DNA from: Kiritimatiellaeota bacterium B1221
GTDB lineage: Bacteria > Verrucomicrobiota > Kiritimatiellia > SS1-B-03-39 > UBA6053
Length of the DNA stretch: 64,000 bases
Assembly (NCBI GenBank): GCA_029269125.1
Contig: JARHXX010000005.1
Span: 62,001-126,000, forward strand
Reading direction: 5' to 3'
Position numbers and translations under genes: made by a program. Shown piece by piece: positions 54,282 to 63,433 of the stretch; position 1 is the stretch's first letter, and each line of letters opens with the position of its first letter. The notes under the pieces were generated by a model. It was not told where the DNA came from. It saw only the letters and a list, made by a program, of their open reading frames with translations, and searched no databases.

Positions 54282-54293
54282 GCAAGGGTGGGA

Positions 54294-54965
54294 ATGCCGG
54301 GGCTGCTCATCATTCTGTTTATCGGGCTGGCGGTGGTGATCGCCGTCATCTCGCATCAGGCGGAGAAGAAAAAGCAGGAGCAGATTCGTCTGTTTGCGCA
54401 ATCCCGTCAGTTGCGTTTTTACCCAGAGAAGGACCGTTCTTTTGCCGGAACTTTTCGGGATTTCCGGTTTTTATCCCAAGGGTCCAACCGCTTTGCGCAA
54501 TACCGGATGCAGGGGGAGGTGAACGGGCACCAGTTGCTGATGTGTGAGTATCATTACCAAGTGACCACGCACAATGGTAAACAGACTACCACCCATCATT
54601 ACTGGTCCACGTTGGTCATGTTACGACCGGCATTCCGGTTAAAGCCATTGGCCATCCGCAGGGAAGGTTTTTTTGATAAAATGAAGGCCACCTTTGGTTG
54701 GGATGACATAGATTTTTCCTCCGCCGAATTTAGTCGGCAGTTTTATGTGAGTTCACCGGACCGGGATTGGGCCTTTGCGGTGGTGCAACCAAAGACCATG
54801 GATTTGTTGATGCGCAGCGATCGGGATTTGGGGTTTTATATGGAGCAAGGTTGGTTGATGCTGGGGTACAAAAAACGCATGGACCTCCGCCGATTGGAAA
54901 AGATGATTTCGCTTGGATGCAAGTTGCTTGATGAGATTCCCTCTTTTTGCAAGGAGAACGTATGA
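54294..54965 (+). CDS. Membrane-anchored DUF3137-like protein
   Basis: 223-aa protein with one N-terminal transmembrane helix (LLIILFIGLAVVIAVIS) followed by a charged linker and a soluble domain. The segment DFSSAEFSRQFYVSSPDRDWAF, then VVQPKTMDLLM, resembles the DUF3137-like proteins found beside LemA genes. Biochemical role unknown. The ATG at 54294 is used with AAGGG just upstream. The stop codon overlaps the lemA start as ATGA, so the two are translationally coupled and their products may work together in the inner membrane. Confidence 0.6.
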   Translation: MPGLLIILFIGLAVVIAVISHQAEKKKQEQIRLFAQSRQLRFYPEKDRSFAGTFRDFRFLSQGSNRFAQYRMQGEVNGHQLLMCEYHYQVTTHNGKQTTTHHYWSTLVMLRPAFRLKPLAIRREGFFDKMKATFGWDDIDFSSAEFSRQFYVSSPDRDWAFAVVQPKTMDLLMRSDRDLGFYMEQGWLMLGYKKRMDLRRLEKMISLGCKLLDEIPSFCKENV

Positions 54966-55513
54966 CACCTCTGATTGTTCTGATTTTTGCCGGAGTGCTC
55001 CCCTTGATTTGGTTTGTGGGAACTTACAATGGCCTGGTGCGAATCCGAAATCATTGCGCGGAATCTTTTGCAAACATAGATACCGAATTAAAACGGCGTC
55101 ATAATTTGATCCCCAATTTGGTGCGCACGGTCAAAGGCTACGCCCGCCATGAAAAAGAAGTTTTTCAAACGGTAACCGAGGCTCGGAATCAGGCACAACA
55201 GGTTTCCCGAAATCCGGAAATACAGGAGCCTTTGGAAAATCAGTTGGTGTCAGGTCTGGGGCAGTTGATGGCGGTGGCGGAAGGTTATCCCGATCTCAAA
55301 GCGGATCAGCATTTTTTGGAATTGCAGCGGGAGTTGGTGGAGACGGAAAACCGGATTCAGCATACACGGCGAATTTATAATGCCAATGTGCGGGATTTAA
55401 ATAATCGGGTGGAGATGTTTCCCTCTTCGCTGGTGGCGGGGATAGCCGGGGTGCGGCCCCGGAGCTTTTTCGAGATAATGGATTTGAAAGTGAGAGACGT
55501 GCCGCAAGCGTAG
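54962..55513 (+). CDS. LemA family protein
   Basis: 183-aa membrane-anchored protein of the LemA family: one N-terminal helix (LIVLIFAGVLPLIWFVGTYN) and a helical bundle with NGLVRIRNHCAESFANIDTELKRRHNLIPNLV, then the VKGYARHEKEVFQ and TENRIQHTRRIYNANVRDLN segments diagnostic of LemA. Function is unclear; LemA proteins are often paired with DUF3137 or TPM-domain proteins. The frame is open from 54947, but the ATG at 54962 overlaps the upstream stop (ATGA) and matches family starts. Confidence 0.92.
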   Translation: MTPLIVLIFAGVLPLIWFVGTYNGLVRIRNHCAESFANIDTELKRRHNLIPNLVRTVKGYARHEKEVFQTVTEARNQAQQVSRNPEIQEPLENQLVSGLGQLMAVAEGYPDLKADQHFLELQRELVETENRIQHTRRIYNANVRDLNNRVEMFPSSLVAGIAGVRPRSFFEIMDLKVRDVPQA

Positions 55514-55589
55514 TCCCCGCACTTTGTGCGTGGAAATGAAACAGGAGCTTATGCGGAAATTTCTACGCAGGGAATGCATGGACTGCCGC

Positions 55590-55616
55590 AACAAAAACGT
55601 CGCATGAAAATGCGAC
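55590..55616 (-). terminator. Hairpin terminator of second PEP-CTERM gene
   Basis: GTCGCAT-GAAA-ATGCGAC (55599-55616) is a perfect 7-bp stem. Read on the minus strand it is followed by GTTTTTGTT, 23 bp past the stop codon of the PEP-CTERM gene. It also lies 85 bp after lemA on the other strand, where no T run follows. Confidence 0.55.
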
Positions 55617-55639
55617 ATGTTGATTCTAAGGAAAAAATA

Positions 55640-56521
55640 CTATTTTCGTTTATGAAGGAGGACGATGGACAACAGGGCACCCAGGCTGAGGAACAGCGTT
55701 GAGGGTTCAGGGATGGGGGTGACATCCGCCCAGGTGGTCCCCACTCTGATCTCATCCAGACTGAATCCACTTGAAGGTGCAGAACCGGAACCATTACTGG
55801 CGTAACGCAAACTGTCCCATGTGTCCATGGCACCATGGCTCCAGCTGACAATATCGGATAAGGTAACGGTAGCGGCAGGTGCGGTGTTATCTCCCAGATT
55901 GGTTGGATTCACCCATAGGCTGACGGAGCTACTGGCGGCATCGACGCCCCGATTGTAGCCTGCAACAATCAAATAGGTGGTGTCCGCAATATCATAACTT
56001 TCGGACGTTTTGGCCAGGTCTGCGCCTTCGCTGCCGGAGAAATTTGCATTCCGGTCACTGATGGAAAAGCCCATTTTATTTGTGTTGTGATCGCTGGTTC
56101 CCCAACCGAGCCGCAAGGTCCCTCCACTGGGGCTGCTGCTGTTAAACAGACTCAGGTTTCCGTAGTTAAAAGGATCCAGGGGGCTGTTGATCTGTATCAG
56201 AAATGAAAGGTAAATGGCTTCCCCGGCTGATAAGACCGTTGTGGGGATGCTGGCAGTATAGTCCGCTGTTTTATCGCCCAAACCGAAACGGTTTCCGGTG
56301 GAGGGTTGCAGCCCGGGATAATTCAAAGAACCGGATTGGACGTAGCCGTGATTCGCGACTGGGTTCGCATCATCCGAAGTCCAATTGGTCGGAGGAGTCG
56401 GGGAAGTCGTGGTCGCTTCATCAAAGTCATCGAAGAACTGAATGGCGGCTGGCAGGTGAAGGCTGAAACCGAGGGATAGCAGCAGAGGAAACGTATAGAT
56501 GGAGGGGGTGATTTTTTTCAT
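55640..56521 (-). CDS. PEP-CTERM sorting-domain exported protein
   Basis: 293-aa secreted protein. Signal peptide MKKITPSIYTFPLLLSLGFSLHLPA; C-terminus IPEPSTLFLSLGALLSIVLL followed by HKRK: PEP motif, hydrophobic helix and basic end, the exosortase target. The middle part (IYLSFLIQINSPLDPF, LRLGWGTSDHNTNKMGFSIS, YLIVAGYNRGVDAASSSVSLWVNP) is a beta-rich, lectin/laminin-G-like pattern often seen in PEP-CTERM proteins; no enzyme motif. Longer than, and not obviously paralogous to, the PEP-CTERM protein at 7.2 kb, but its upstream region has the same GGTTGACA element. Exosortase itself is not in this window. Confidence 0.9.
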   Translation of the reverse strand: MKKITPSIYTFPLLLSLGFSLHLPAAIQFFDDFDEATTTSPTPPTNWTSDDANPVANHGYVQSGSLNYPGLQPSTGNRFGLGDKTADYTASIPTTVLSAGEAIYLSFLIQINSPLDPFNYGNLSLFNSSSPSGGTLRLGWGTSDHNTNKMGFSISDRNANFSGSEGADLAKTSESYDIADTTYLIVAGYNRGVDAASSSVSLWVNPTNLGDNTAPAATVTLSDIVSWSHGAMDTWDSLRYASNGSGSAPSSGFSLDEIRVGTTWADVTPIPEPSTLFLSLGALLSIVLLHKRK

Positions 56522-56527
56522 ACCTTT

Positions 56528-56557
56528 ATTCTAACGTTTGATTCGATTATATGTCAA
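56528..56557 (-). promoter_or_regulatory. Putative promoter of second PEP-CTERM gene
   Basis: On the minus strand TTGACA (56557-56552) is preceded by GG and followed after 18 bp by TAGAAT (56533-56528), close to a sigma70 consensus. A TATAAT (56551-56546) lies between and could be an alternative -10. If TAGAAT is used, the message starts about at the ATG (leaderless). Confidence 0.45.
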
Positions 56558-56657
56558 CCGTTAATATTTATGAGGGGGAGGCGTGAAAAGGGAATCACAT
56601 GGGATTTCGGTTGGGTTGGAGTCTTGCGAATGTGTGATTTGAGGCTAAGGAAAAATG

Positions 56658-57128
56658 ATGGCAAAGAAACAATACTGGTTGATGAAAAGTGAGCCCGATG
56701 TGTATGGCATCGATGATTTGGAACGAGATGGTACGGAGCCCTGGGACGGCATTCGAAATTATCAGGCGCGGAATTTTTTGCGGGACAGTATGAACGTAGG
56801 GGATTTGGCTCTGTTTTATCATAGCAATGCAACCCCGCCGGGGGTGGTGGGGATTATGGAAGTGGTTTCAGAACCTGAACCGGATGCGTTGGCTTTTGAT
56901 CCCCATAGCAAATATTTTGACCCGAAATCGGACGAAGAAAATCCCCGGTGGATCCAGCGGCAGATGGGATTTGTCGAAAAATTCCCGAGAATGGTTTCAT
57001 TGAAAGAACTCAAAGAAGATCCTGAACTGGAAGAGATGCTGGTGAATAAGCGGGGACAGCGGTTAAGCATTCAACCGGTAGAAAAAGTGCACTTTGATCA
57101 TGTTTGCAAGTTGGCGCGGAAGAAATAG
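56658..57128 (+). CDS. EVE-domain protein
   Basis: 156-aa EVE-domain protein (relative of thymocyte nuclear protein 1), a PUA-like fold thought to read modified bases in nucleic acid. Signatures: KQYWLMKSEPDVYGIDDLE, WDGIRNYQARNFLRD, GDLALFYHSNATPPGVVGIMEVV and the C-terminal QRLSIQPVEKVHFD. Two ATGs stand in tandem; the second (56658) lies 6 nt after AAGGA and is preferred. It follows the divergent PEP-CTERM gene by 136 bp. The next gene downstream is a pseudogene, so it is probably monocistronic. Confidence 0.92.
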   Translation: MAKKQYWLMKSEPDVYGIDDLERDGTEPWDGIRNYQARNFLRDSMNVGDLALFYHSNATPPGVVGIMEVVSEPEPDALAFDPHSKYFDPKSDEENPRWIQRQMGFVEKFPRMVSLKELKEDPELEEMLVNKRGQRLSIQPVEKVHFDHVCKLARKK

Positions 57129-57190
57129 GTTTTTGTAATACTGGTGGTGTAGATGGGGTTCCGCTTGATTCTCCTCAAATTTTCACTTGG

Positions 57191-57427
57191 ATGACGCAGG
57201 GAAAACAGGGGTACGGCGGATATGAACAGACGCGCGCACTACCGGATGCAGTCCCGGGGACGGCCCATGCTACCCTTTTACGGGCAGATGATGCATATTT
57301 CTGGTCGGACGACAACCGTCGGCAAAGTCTGGATAGCGGGTGTTTCGGCCCGGTTTCACGGCAGAACATTTTGGGGGAAGTCTGCTGTATAGTTGCGCCC
57401 GCAGAGAGAAAGCAGTGGATTCCGTAA
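57191..57427 (+). pseudogene. Remnant of a signal peptidase I (S26) gene, C-terminal part
   Basis: A frame that starts inside the end of the EVE gene and runs to TAA 57427 contains DDAYFWSDDNRRQSLDSGCFGPVSRQNILGEV (residue run spans 57287-57382). It matches box E of signal peptidase I (GDNRxxSxDSRxxGPVPxxNIxG), with Asn/Arg and Ser-Leu-Asp-Ser kept. The N-terminal domain with catalytic Ser and Lys is absent, the first Gly is changed to Asp, and no start with a ribosome-binding site lies ahead. It reads as a decayed or truncated lepB copy. The rest of the 424-bp gap (57129-57552) shows only the ilvE ribosome-binding site AAGGA at 57543. Confidence 0.6.
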
Positions 57428-57552
57428 CCTGCCACTGGAGAACCTCCGGGGTTAGCACTGTACGCAGTTTGATGAATTCAACTTGCATCCGTCGGGGCTT
57501 CAGGTATAAGTCTCTGTTCAATTTTTTGGTATTTTAGAGCAAAAGGACGGAT

Positions 57553-58428
57553 ATGAAAATTTATATAGGTGGGAAACTCGTGGATGAGGCGGATGCCAAA
57601 GTTTCAGTGTTTGATCATGGTTTACTTTATGGTGACGGGGTTTTTGAAGGGATTCGTGCTTATCACGGGAAAGTTTTCTTGTTGGAGGCCCATGTGAAGC
57701 GGCTGTATGAGTCTGCCAAAGCGATTGCGCTGGAAATTCCCATGTCCGAGCAGGAAATGGCGGATGCGGTTCGTGAAACGTGTCGGGCCAATGATCTGAG
57801 CGAAGGATATATCCGTCTGGTGGTCACCCGCGGGGTGGGAACTTTGGGATTAAATCCCTACCTTTGCAAAAAACCGGAAGTATTTATTATTGCGGCAAAA
57901 ATTCAGTTGTATCCGCAGGAGTTGTACGAAACCGGTATGAAAGTGGTAACTGTGGGAACGGTTCGTAACCATCCGGAAGCGATCAATCCCCGGATCAAGA
58001 GTTTGAATTATCTGAACAATGTCATGGCGAAAATTGAAGCCATTAACTCCGGTGTTTTAGAGTGTATTATGCTCAATGGGCAGGGGCAGGTCGCGGAAGC
58101 TTCCGGCGACAATATTTTTGTGGTTAAGGACGGGGTGTTGCGCACGCCTCCGGTTTGGTGTGGTGCGCTGGACGGGCTGACCCGCCGGGCGGTGATGGAA
58201 ATTGCGGAAGACGCCGGGTACACCGTTAAAGAAGATGTGTTGCAGCGCTACGACCTGTTTACGGCGGATGAAATGTTTCTGACCGGAACGGCTGCGGAAG
58301 TGATTGCGGTGACCGAAGTGGACCGTCGAACGATCGGTGACGGAACTCCGGGCCAAGTGACATTGGATCTGCAAACCCGTTTTAAGGAATTCGTCAAAGA
58401 AAATGGCGTTCCCATTATTGACGCATGA
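57553..58428 (+). CDS. ilvE: Branched-chain amino acid aminotransferase
   Basis: Class IV PLP-dependent transaminase for Leu, Ile and Val, 291 aa. VFDHGLLYGDGVFEGIRAYHGK at the N-terminus, the PLP Lys149 in NPRIKSLNYLNNVMAK, EASGDNIFVV and the C-terminal FLTGTAAEVIAVTEVD are family signatures. D-amino acid aminotransferases share the fold, but the RxxGxxL-type N-terminal pocket and this neighbourhood favour IlvE. AAAGGA precedes the ATG. Its stop overlaps the mcsA start (ATGA), linking it to the mcsAB-clpC genes. Confidence 0.92.
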   Translation: MKIYIGGKLVDEADAKVSVFDHGLLYGDGVFEGIRAYHGKVFLLEAHVKRLYESAKAIALEIPMSEQEMADAVRETCRANDLSEGYIRLVVTRGVGTLGLNPYLCKKPEVFIIAAKIQLYPQELYETGMKVVTVGTVRNHPEAINPRIKSLNYLNNVMAKIEAINSGVLECIMLNGQGQVAEASGDNIFVVKDGVLRTPPVWCGALDGLTRRAVMEIAEDAGYTVKEDVLQRYDLFTADEMFLTGTAAEVIAVTEVDRRTIGDGTPGQVTLDLQTRFKEFVKENGVPIIDA

Positions 58429-58931
58429 AATGTGACAAGTGTGACAACGTTGCTTCGGTGCACTTGACCCAGGTGTTGAATGGGAAAATGCAAAAGCTTC
58501 ATTTGTGTGAAGCTTGTGCGCAAAAAATGGGTGTGGGACAAGGCTCTGCTTTTTCAATGTCCGATCTTTTATTGGGACAGGGAGTGGGAGCGCCTTTGTC
58601 TACGGCCAATAGTGCGAAAACCTGTCAGGAATGCGGGTGGACTTTGCGCAAAGTGAAGAAAGTGGGGCGTTTGGGCTGTTCGGGTTGTTATCAGGCGTTT
58701 GAAGAAGAAATTGAAACCTTGTTGAAGTCGATCCACCGGGCCACCCGGCACCGCGGCCGCCGTCCGCAGCATTTGGCGCAAAAACTCCTGTTGCGGGATC
58801 AGATCGAAAAGTTGGAAGCGGGGATTGCCGCTTCGATTGCGGCGGAGGCCTATGAACAAGCGGCTGCATTCCGGGATGAACTCAGACAATTAAAGGCACA
58901 GGAGATGGAGGGAACGGTTCATGACGATTGA
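58425..58931 (+). CDS. mcsA: McsA-like zinc protein, UVR domain (McsB activator)
   Basis: 168-aa protein with two zinc-finger units: Cys3, Cys6, Cys28, Cys31 and Cys67, Cys70, Cys85, Cys88, followed by a C-terminal UVR motif (LEAGIAASIAAEAYEQAAAFRDELRQLK). This is the McsA layout; in Bacillus McsA activates the arginine kinase McsB and the pair controls ClpC. The start codon overlaps the ilvE stop (ATGA), and the end overlaps mcsB by 11 bp, so it is co-translated with its partner. A separate ctsR gene, next to mcsA in Firmicutes, is absent here. Confidence 0.93.
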   Translation: MKCDKCDNVASVHLTQVLNGKMQKLHLCEACAQKMGVGQGSAFSMSDLLLGQGVGAPLSTANSAKTCQECGWTLRKVKKVGRLGCSGCYQAFEEEIETLLKSIHRATRHRGRRPQHLAQKLLLRDQIEKLEAGIAASIAAEAYEQAAAFRDELRQLKAQEMEGTVHDD

Positions 58932-59988
58932 AGAATTGCTGGACTGCCCCTGCACCTGGTTTTTTGATCATCATCCGAGTGACATTGCGATTAGTTCGCG
59001 CATCCGTTTGGCCCGGAATCTGGAAGGAATTCCTTTTCCGGCGCATGCTTCTGAAACCCAACGTGCGGAAGTGCGGCGTCACAGTTTGGAGGTGCTGCAA
59101 CAGAATGCCCACTTTGAGGAGGGGTCTTTTTTTGAATTGGATACGTTTAGTGATTTCCAAAAATCCCTTTTGTTTGAACGGAGCCTGATCAGCAAAGATT
59201 TGGCAACGGAAGCGGAACAGGCGGGCTTGGCGGTGAGCAAGGACCTGCGGGATGTGGTCATGATCAATGAAGAGGATCATCTCCGTCTTCAGGTGATGCG
59301 CGCCGGCTTGTGTCTGGATGAGGTTTGGAAAGAAATTTGTTCGGTGGATGACCATTTGGAAGCCTCCATGGAGGTGGCTTTTTCTGAAGAGTTCGGATAT
59401 TTAACCTGCTGTCCCACCAATACCGGGACGGGTATGCGGGCGGGGGTGATGTTGCATTTGCCCGGTTTGGTGCTGATGGAGGAAATTCGTCCGGTGATTC
59501 GGGGCTTGGGGAAAATGGGTTTGGCGGTACGGGGCATGGGGGGAGAAGGGAGTGATGCCGATGGTTTTTTGTATCAAATTTCAAATCAGATGACTTTGGG
59601 GCGGAGTGAAGAAGAGATTATTTCTGAAATCCAGGAAGTGGTGGGGGAGATGATCACGCATGAGCAAAATGCCCGTCTGCGGCTGGAGCAGTCAAAACCG
59701 GCCTGGTTGCGGGACCGGGTGGGGCGGGCCTATGGGGTTTTACGCAATTCGCGGGTTCTGGCGTCAAAAGAGGCGTTGGATTTGCTGGCCATGATTCGTT
59801 TAGGATTGGCTTTGGATCTTTTAGAATGGGATGAATCGCATCAAGTGGAGCAGTTAATGGTCGATGTACGGCCGGCTCATTTGCAAAAATGTGCGTCCCG
59901 CACCCTGAATACTGAACAGAGAGACATTTTTCGTGCAGAATGGGTTCGATCCAAGCTTGCCGAATTAAAGAAAGGAAGTAGACTCTAA
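58921..59988 (+). CDS. mcsB: Protein arginine kinase McsB
   Basis: 355-aa phosphagen-kinase-fold enzyme that phosphorylates arginines in proteins, marking them for ClpC. It contains SSRIRLARNLEGIPFP (25-40), RDVVMINEEDHLRLQVM with NEEDH at 116-120, and the catalytic Cys164 in LTCCPTNTGTGMRAGVMLHLPGL, all as in McsB. Length is the bacterial norm. It overlaps mcsA upstream and lies 4 bp before clpC, giving mcsA-mcsB-clpC in the order known from Firmicutes. Confidence 0.95.
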   Translation: MTIEELLDCPCTWFFDHHPSDIAISSRIRLARNLEGIPFPAHASETQRAEVRRHSLEVLQQNAHFEEGSFFELDTFSDFQKSLLFERSLISKDLATEAEQAGLAVSKDLRDVVMINEEDHLRLQVMRAGLCLDEVWKEICSVDDHLEASMEVAFSEEFGYLTCCPTNTGTGMRAGVMLHLPGLVLMEEIRPVIRGLGKMGLAVRGMGGEGSDADGFLYQISNQMTLGRSEEEIISEIQEVVGEMITHEQNARLRLEQSKPAWLRDRVGRAYGVLRNSRVLASKEALDLLAMIRLGLALDLLEWDESHQVEQLMVDVRPAHLQKCASRTLNTEQRDIFRAEWVRSKLAELKKGSRL

Positions 59989-59992
59989 TACA

Positions 59993-62482
59993 ATGAACAA
60001 CTTTACTCCAAGAGCACAACAAGTTTTACAATTGGCCCGCAAAGAGGCGGATCGTTTTAACCATGGCTATGTCGGTACCGAACATTTGCTGCTGGGGCTG
60101 ATTGCCCTCGGTCAGGGAGTGGCGGTCAATGTCCTGCAACGAATGGGCATTGATCTGGAAACCGTACGTTTAGAAGTGGAAAAAGCGGTCGGTGTGGGGC
60201 CTGAAACCAAAACCATGGGCAATGTTCCTTTTACCCCCCGGGTGAAAAAAGTATTGGCGCTGGCCGGCAGTGAAGCCCGTGCGTTGAATCACTCCTATGT
60301 GGGTACCGAACATATTTTGCTGGGGCTGCTGCGAGAAGGCGAAGGTGTGGCGGCCCGGGTGTTGAAAAATTTAAATGTCGATTTGGAAAAAACCCGGATT
60401 GAGATCATGAAGGAACTGGATCCCGGATATGATCCATCCGAAGATGTGTCCATGGGCCCCGGAGAGGGAATGGGTGAGGACAAGGGGCCGGAACCGCAAG
60501 GGAAAGAATCCGGAAAACCTAAAATGCCCGCCTTGGCGACTTTTGGCCGGGATCTCACGGAAATGGCCCGCAAAGGGGAATTGGACCCGGTGATTGGCCG
60601 CAGTGAGGAAATCGAACGGGTGATTCAAATTTTATGCCGCCGTACCAAAAACAATCCGGTTTTGCTGGGGGAGGCGGGTGTGGGTAAAACTGCGATTGCT
60701 GAAGGTCTGGCGCAAGTGGTTGTCGATGGCGATGTGCCGGAGTTGCTGCTGGAGAAAAAAGTGGTGACGCTTGATTTGGCCTTGATGGTGGCCGGAACCA
60801 AATACCGGGGGCAGTTTGAGGAACGGATCAAGGCGGTCATGGATGAGATTCGCAAAGCGGGAAATATTATTCTGTTTATTGACGAACTTCACACCATTGT
60901 GGGTGCCGGATCTGCCGAGGGTGCCATGGATGCATCGAATATTATTAAACCTTCGCTAGCGCGGGGGGAGTTGCAGTGTATCGGTGCCACCACTTTGAGC
61001 GAATACCGCAAATTTATTGAAAAAGATTCCGCGTTGGAACGCCGTTTTCAATCAGTGATGGTCAATGAACCCAGTGTGGCGGAAGCCATCTTGATTTTGC
61101 AGGGATTGCGCAAAAAATATGAAGAGCATCACCATGCGATCTTCACAGATGATGCCGTCCGTGAGGCGGTGGAACTCTCTTCCCGCTATTTGACCGACCG
61201 GTATCTGCCGGACAAGGCGATTGATTTGATGGATGAGGCCGGCGCCCGCGCACGGATCACCAACATGACGCGTCCTGCCGAGTTAAAAGAAATGGAAGCG
61301 CAGATCGAAGAGATCAAGACCCAAAAAGACGAAGCCATTGAACTGCAAAAATTTGAAGAGGCGGCGGCACTGCGTGATGAAGAGCGTGAAGCCCGTGAAA
61401 CCTTGGAATCCGCTTTGCTGGAATGGCGTAAAGCCAGAGATGAGAAAGTGACCGAAGTCGGCGAGCAGGATATCATGCATGTGGTTTCTAAATGGACGGG
61501 TGTCCCTTTGACCCGGATGGAAGATACCGAGATGGCCCGTCTGTTGGACATGGAAACCGTGTTGTCCAGCCAGGTTATTGGGCAGTCGGAAGCGGTGGGC
61601 GTCATTGCCAAAGCTCTGCGGCGTTCGCGGGCGGATTTAAAAGATCCCAACCGTCCCATCGGTTCGTTTGCTTTCCTCGGACCCACCGGGGTCGGAAAAA
61701 CATTGTTGGCCAAATCTTTGACCGAATTCATGTTCGATGATCCGAATGCGTTGATTCAAATCGACATGTCCGAGTACATGGAGAAATTTGCATCGTCCCG
61801 CATGATCGGATCTCCTCCGGGATACGTGGGCCATGATGAAGGCGGGCAGTTGACCGAACAGGTACGGCGCCGTCCTTACAGTGTGGTGTTGTTTGACGAA
61901 ATTGAAAAAGCCCATCCGGATGTGATGAATCTGTTGTTGCAAATCCTCGAAGAGGGGAAGATTACGGATAGCATGGGACGGACAGTTGATTTCCGAAACA
62001 CCATTATCATCATGACCAGTAATATTGGTGCTGAATACACCAAAAAGAATACCGGACTTGGATTTACCACGGCTTCTGAAAATGGAAGTTATGAGATACT
62101 GAAAGAGAAAATGGTGGATTCAGCCAAGGTGATGTACAAACCGGAATTGTTGAATCGGATTGATGAGATGATTGTTTTCCGTCAGTTGACCCGTGAAGAT
62201 GTGGGCAAAATTTTGGACGTGGAACTCACCAAAGTCCGGGGACGTCTGGCGTCTAAGCGCCTCACTTTGCGGATGAGCGATGAAGCCAATGACTTCCTGA
62301 TTGATAAAGGATTCGATCCTGAATACGGTGCCCGTCCGTTGCGCCGCTCGATAGAACGTTATCTCGAAGACCCGCTGGCGGAAGATTTGCTGCGCGGAAA
62401 ATTTGAGAAAGATCAAATTATCGAAGTGAGTGTTGAGGATGATCACCTCCATTTTGAACAGGAACTGGCTGAAACCAATTGA
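59993..62482 (+). CDS. clpC: ATP-dependent Clp protease ATP-binding subunit ClpC
   Basis: 829-aa AAA+ unfoldase of the ClpC type, feeding proteins to ClpP. Two Clp-N repeats ([32 protein letters not shown] and [32 protein letters not shown]) come first; these bind phospho-arginine in ClpC. AAA-1 has [15 protein letters not shown] near 226, a UVR/M-domain coiled-coil lies around residues 430-480, and AAA-2 has [14 protein letters not shown] near 563. The C-terminal D2-small domain is complete. It follows mcsB by 4 bp, and its stop overlaps the TTG start of the acyltransferase gene. Confidence 0.96.
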   Translation: MNNFTPRAQQVLQLARKEADRFNHGYVGTEHLLLGLIALGQGVAVNVLQRMGIDLETVRLEVEKAVGVGPETKTMGNVPFTPRVKKVLALAGSEARALNHSYVGTEHILLGLLREGEGVAARVLKNLNVDLEKTRIEIMKELDPGYDPSEDVSMGPGEGMGEDKGPEPQGKESGKPKMPALATFGRDLTEMARKGELDPVIGRSEEIERVIQILCRRTKNNPVLLGEAGVGKTAIAEGLAQVVVDGDVPELLLEKKVVTLDLALMVAGTKYRGQFEERIKAVMDEIRKAGNIILFIDELHTIVGAGSAEGAMDASNIIKPSLARGELQCIGATTLSEYRKFIEKDSALERRFQSVMVNEPSVAEAILILQGLRKKYEEHHHAIFTDDAVREAVELSSRYLTDRYLPDKAIDLMDEAGARARITNMTRPAELKEMEAQIEEIKTQKDEAIELQKFEEAAALRDEEREARETLESALLEWRKARDEKVTEVGEQDIMHVVSKWTGVPLTRMEDTEMARLLDMETVLSSQVIGQSEAVGVIAKALRRSRADLKDPNRPIGSFAFLGPTGVGKTLLAKSLTEFMFDDPNALIQIDMSEYMEKFASSRMIGSPPGYVGHDEGGQLTEQVRRRPYSVVLFDEIEKAHPDVMNLLLQILEEGKITDSMGRTVDFRNTIIIMTSNIGAEYTKKNTGLGFTTASENGSYEILKEKMVDSAKVMYKPELLNRIDEMIVFRQLTREDVGKILDVELTKVRGRLASKRLTLRMSDEANDFLIDKGFDPEYGARPLRRSIERYLEDPLAEDLLRGKFEKDQIIEVSVEDDHLHFEQELAETN

Positions 62483-63330
62483 CGCTGTTGCTGAATAGTT
62501 TCAGTTGGGTCTTTGGGCACATCCCTTTACGGCTGGCACATCTGCTGGGGTCGGGAGTTGGATTTTCGGCCTGGTTGTTTAATTTTCGCAAAAAGGAAAT
62601 TAATCAACGGATCTGTGACTGTTTGGGGGTGACCTGGAAAGAAGCCAATGGCATTCAGCGCCGGATGTACCGAAATCTCGGATGGACGGTGTCGGAATTT
62701 TTCCGGTTGCCGTACATGCGGGAGGCGGAAGCGCTTGATTTGCTTCAGCTCCAAAATACCGAACAGATACCGGAAGACCGCAAGTATATCGCATTGGTGG
62801 CCCACACCGGGAATTGGGAATTGTTGGCTGCCAGTACTCCTTTGCAGGGTTTTGGAAATTTAAATATTGTGGTGAAAACCTTAAAGCCTCCGCAAATGAA
62901 TACCTGGATCTGTAAGGCCCGGACCAGATGGGGGACGCGGGTGCATGATCGGCGGGGATCCTCCCGGAATTTATTACGGGTATTAAAAACCGGGGAGCCT
63001 CTGGGATTTATTTTGGACCAAAACGCGAAGAATAATTGGGGGGTGTTCGTCGATTTCTTTGGAAAGCCTGCCTGCACCACGGATGGTTTGGCCCAGTTGG
63101 CTGCGATCAGCGGATATGAAATTCATCCGGTATTTTGCCGGCGGGATATGAAAACGCGGAAATTAATTGCGGAAGTAGGGGAGGTGATCCCGGGTCCGAA
63201 GGATCGATCACCGGAAGAAATTATCCGGGTAACTGCAGAATGTACGAAAAAGATTGAGGATTTTGTGAGGAAATATCCGGATCAGTGGATTTGGATGCAT
63301 CGCCGTTGGCGAACTCAAAAACCGGCTTGA
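62479..63330 (+). CDS. Lysophospholipid/lipid A acyltransferase (LpxL/HtrB family)
   Basis: 283-aa inner-membrane acyltransferase of the LpxL/HtrB family that adds secondary acyl chains to lipid A or related lipids. The HxxxxE catalytic motif is present in VAHTGNWELLA (His109, Glu114), followed by VVKTLKPPQMNTWI, GFILDQNAKNNWGVFVDFFG and the C-terminal YPDQWIWMHRRWRTQ, all family features. The start is a TTG overlapping the clpC stop (TTGA). Presence of this enzyme argues for an outer membrane with LPS. Which acyl position it modifies is not shown. Confidence 0.9.
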   Translation: MTLLLNSFSWVFGHIPLRLAHLLGSGVGFSAWLFNFRKKEINQRICDCLGVTWKEANGIQRRMYRNLGWTVSEFFRLPYMREAEALDLLQLQNTEQIPEDRKYIALVAHTGNWELLAASTPLQGFGNLNIVVKTLKPPQMNTWICKARTRWGTRVHDRRGSSRNLLRVLKTGEPLGFILDQNAKNNWGVFVDFFGKPACTTDGLAQLAAISGYEIHPVFCRRDMKTRKLIAEVGEVIPGPKDRSPEEIIRVTAECTKKIEDFVRKYPDQWIWMHRRWRTQKPA

Positions 63331-63433
63331 TGGTGGCGATGAGAGTGCAGATTCGGGATGATAAGTTTTCAGTTTTGATGTAAGCAACTGTCTGATCATG
63401 CGATTTATTTGCATAACCCCAAGGATACGTTTT

